Shown: positions 31,743-32,667 of the stretch, in pieces
Numbering within the stretch: the stretch's first letter is position 1
How the letters are laid out: every line of letters starts with the position of its first letter
DNA from: Nonomuraea lactucae
GTDB taxonomy: Bacteria; Actinomycetota; Actinomycetes; Streptosporangiales; Streptosporangiaceae
Reading direction: 5' to 3'
DNA length: 32,667 nucleotides
NCBI RefSeq assembly: GCF_003313395.1
Contig: NZ_QNFZ01001062.1
Location: forward strand, 1-32,667
The notes under the pieces: model-generated
Told to the model about the DNA's origin: nothing
The model's input: only the letters and a program-made list of their open reading frames with translations
Database searches by the model: none
Made by a program: the position numbers and the translations under genes

Positions 31743-32667
31743 CTACGGCTGGAGCTCGACCAGCGTGATCTCAGGTGGAGCGCCCACACGGACCGGCGGC
31801 CCCCAGAACCCGGCGCCCCGCGTCACGTACACCTGCATCCCGTCCACCCTGCCCAGCCCCGACACGACCGGCTGCTGCAGTGGCACCACGCGGTCGAACG
31901 GCACCATCTGACCGCCGTGCGTGTGCCCCGACAGCTGCAGGCCGACCCCGCGACGGGCGGCCTCGGTCGCCTGGATCGGCTGGTGCGCCAGCAGGACGGC
32001 CGCCCGGCCGGTGTCACGGCCGCCCAGCGCCTTGTCGAAGTCGGGACCGTCGTTCACGGTGGCCCCGTTGACGTCGTTGACCCCGGCCAGGTCGAGCACG
32101 CCGCCCTGGTGCCGGATCTCGACGCGTTCGTTGCGCAGCGACCGGACGCCTAGCTCCGCCAACTCCTCGATCCACTCCTGCGGGCCGTTGGCGGTGTAGT
32201 ACTCGTGGTTTCCGGTCACGAAGTAAGAGCCGTAACGGGCTTCCAGTTCGCCGAGGGGTCTGGCCTGTTCCCCGAGTTCGGCCACGGTGCCGTCGACCAG
32301 GTCGCCGACGATCGTCACCACGTCGGGACGCAGCGAGTTCACCATCCGGACGATGCGTTCGACGTGGGCCGTGCCCGTGAGCGGCCCCAGGTGGATGTCG
32401 CTGACCACGGCGACCCGCAGGCCGCTCAGCCGGGCGTCGAGCCTGGGGACCGTGATCTTGACGGGCTCGATGACGGGGTCGCCCAGCGCGGTGCGCACGC
32501 CGTACCCGACCGTGCCGAGCGCGCTGACGCCCGCGATGGCCGCGGTGGCCCGCCCGAGGAAGAGCCGCCTGCTCATCGCGTCCGCGCCCGGCGAACCCCC
32601 GGCTCCGGCGGGCACCCCAGACGCGGCGGCCTCACCCGGTGGGCGCCCCGCTCCGAAACCGGACGCG
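31743..32667 (-). CDS. Membrane-anchored metallophosphoesterase (5' end outside window)
   Basis: Calcineurin-like phosphoesterase. All metal-binding motifs are visible in order: SDIHLGPL (D-x-H), VGDLVDG (GD), GNHEYY (GNHE), LLAHQP and SGHTHGGQ. One hydrophobic segment (FLGRATAAIAGVSALGTVGYGV) precedes the enzyme domain. The frame is open to the right edge; a GTG at 32615 would give 290 residues, but members of this group usually have more N-terminal membrane helices, so the gene most likely continues beyond the window. Substrate unknown; some relatives cleave UDP-diacylglucosamine or other phosphoesters at the membrane. Confidence 0.9.
   Translation of the reverse strand, partial: ASGFGAGRPPGEAAASGVPAGAGGSPGADAMSRRLFLGRATAAIAGVSALGTVGYGVRTALGDPVIEPVKITVPRLDARLSGLRVAVVSDIHLGPLTGTAHVERIVRMVNSLRPDVVTIVGDLVDGTVAELGEQARPLGELEARYGSYFVTGNHEYYTANGPQEWIEELAELGVRSLRNERVEIRHQGGVLDLAGVNDVNGATVNDGPDFDKALGGRDTGRAAVLLAHQPIQATEAARRGVGLQLSGHTHGGQMVPFDRVVPLQQPVVSGLGRVDGMQVYVTRGAGFWGPPVRVGAPPEITLVELQP

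Overview
The window is high-GC DNA from an actinomycete. Supporting signs are GTG and TTG starts with GGAGG-type ribosome sites, a fused MFS/thymidylate kinase gene, an actinobacterial tmk-holB-PSP1-hydrolase-tRNA-Thr neighbourhood, and an actinomycete integrative and conjugative element (AICE). The genus cannot be fixed from the sequence alone; a Streptosporangiales- or Streptomyces-like host is my guess.

Right part (24.5-32.7 kb): stable chromosomal backbone, nearly all on the minus strand. From the right edge it holds a membrane-anchored metallophosphoesterase (running off the window), a helix-turn-helix regulator with its own candidate operator, tmk (MFS fusion), holB three bases behind it, a PSP1/RicT-like protein, a secreted lipoprotein alpha/beta hydrolase, and tRNA-Thr(CGT). 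Two tandem repeat blocks lie between holB and the PSP1 gene, and a third lies behind the regulator.

Middle part (about 16.3-24.5 kb): AICE core inserted at the 3' end of tRNA-Thr. On the plus strand, in order: two small proteins (zinc-ribbon and one-helix membrane), an SCO3933-type regulatory protein, an FtsK/TraB-type DNA translocase, a DUF2637 Spd-like membrane protein, three small proteins, a RepSA-like initiator, xis and int. On the minus strand: a short GntR repressor and a two-gene unit of a helix-turn-helix/PLD-like regulator plus a NUDIX hydrolase (compare Pif of pSAM2). The integrase is split by a frameshift that looks like loss of one CT dinucleotide, so the element may be stranded unless this is a sequencing error.

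Left part (1-16 kb): cargo or neighbouring island. It carries a complete type I restriction-modification operon (hsdR-hsdS-hsdM), a second copy of the helix-turn-helix/PLD-like regulator divergent from a small unknown gene, a double-headed GntR protein and an HD-domain hydrolase, and a 1880-residue secreted multidomain protein ending in a NucA/NucB-type nuclease, followed by a DUF6461 protein that is a candidate immunity partner. No second copy of the tRNA-Thr 3' end was found, so the left border of the element is outside the window or has decayed.

Most interesting link: the two regulator paralogues, 9 kb apart, each sit near a nucleotide-hydrolase-type gene (HD or NUDIX), and the control regions of both modules share a GGGACGTC word, in one place as a perfect 11-bp-arm palindrome. 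This suggests one related control circuit tying the cargo module to the AICE core.
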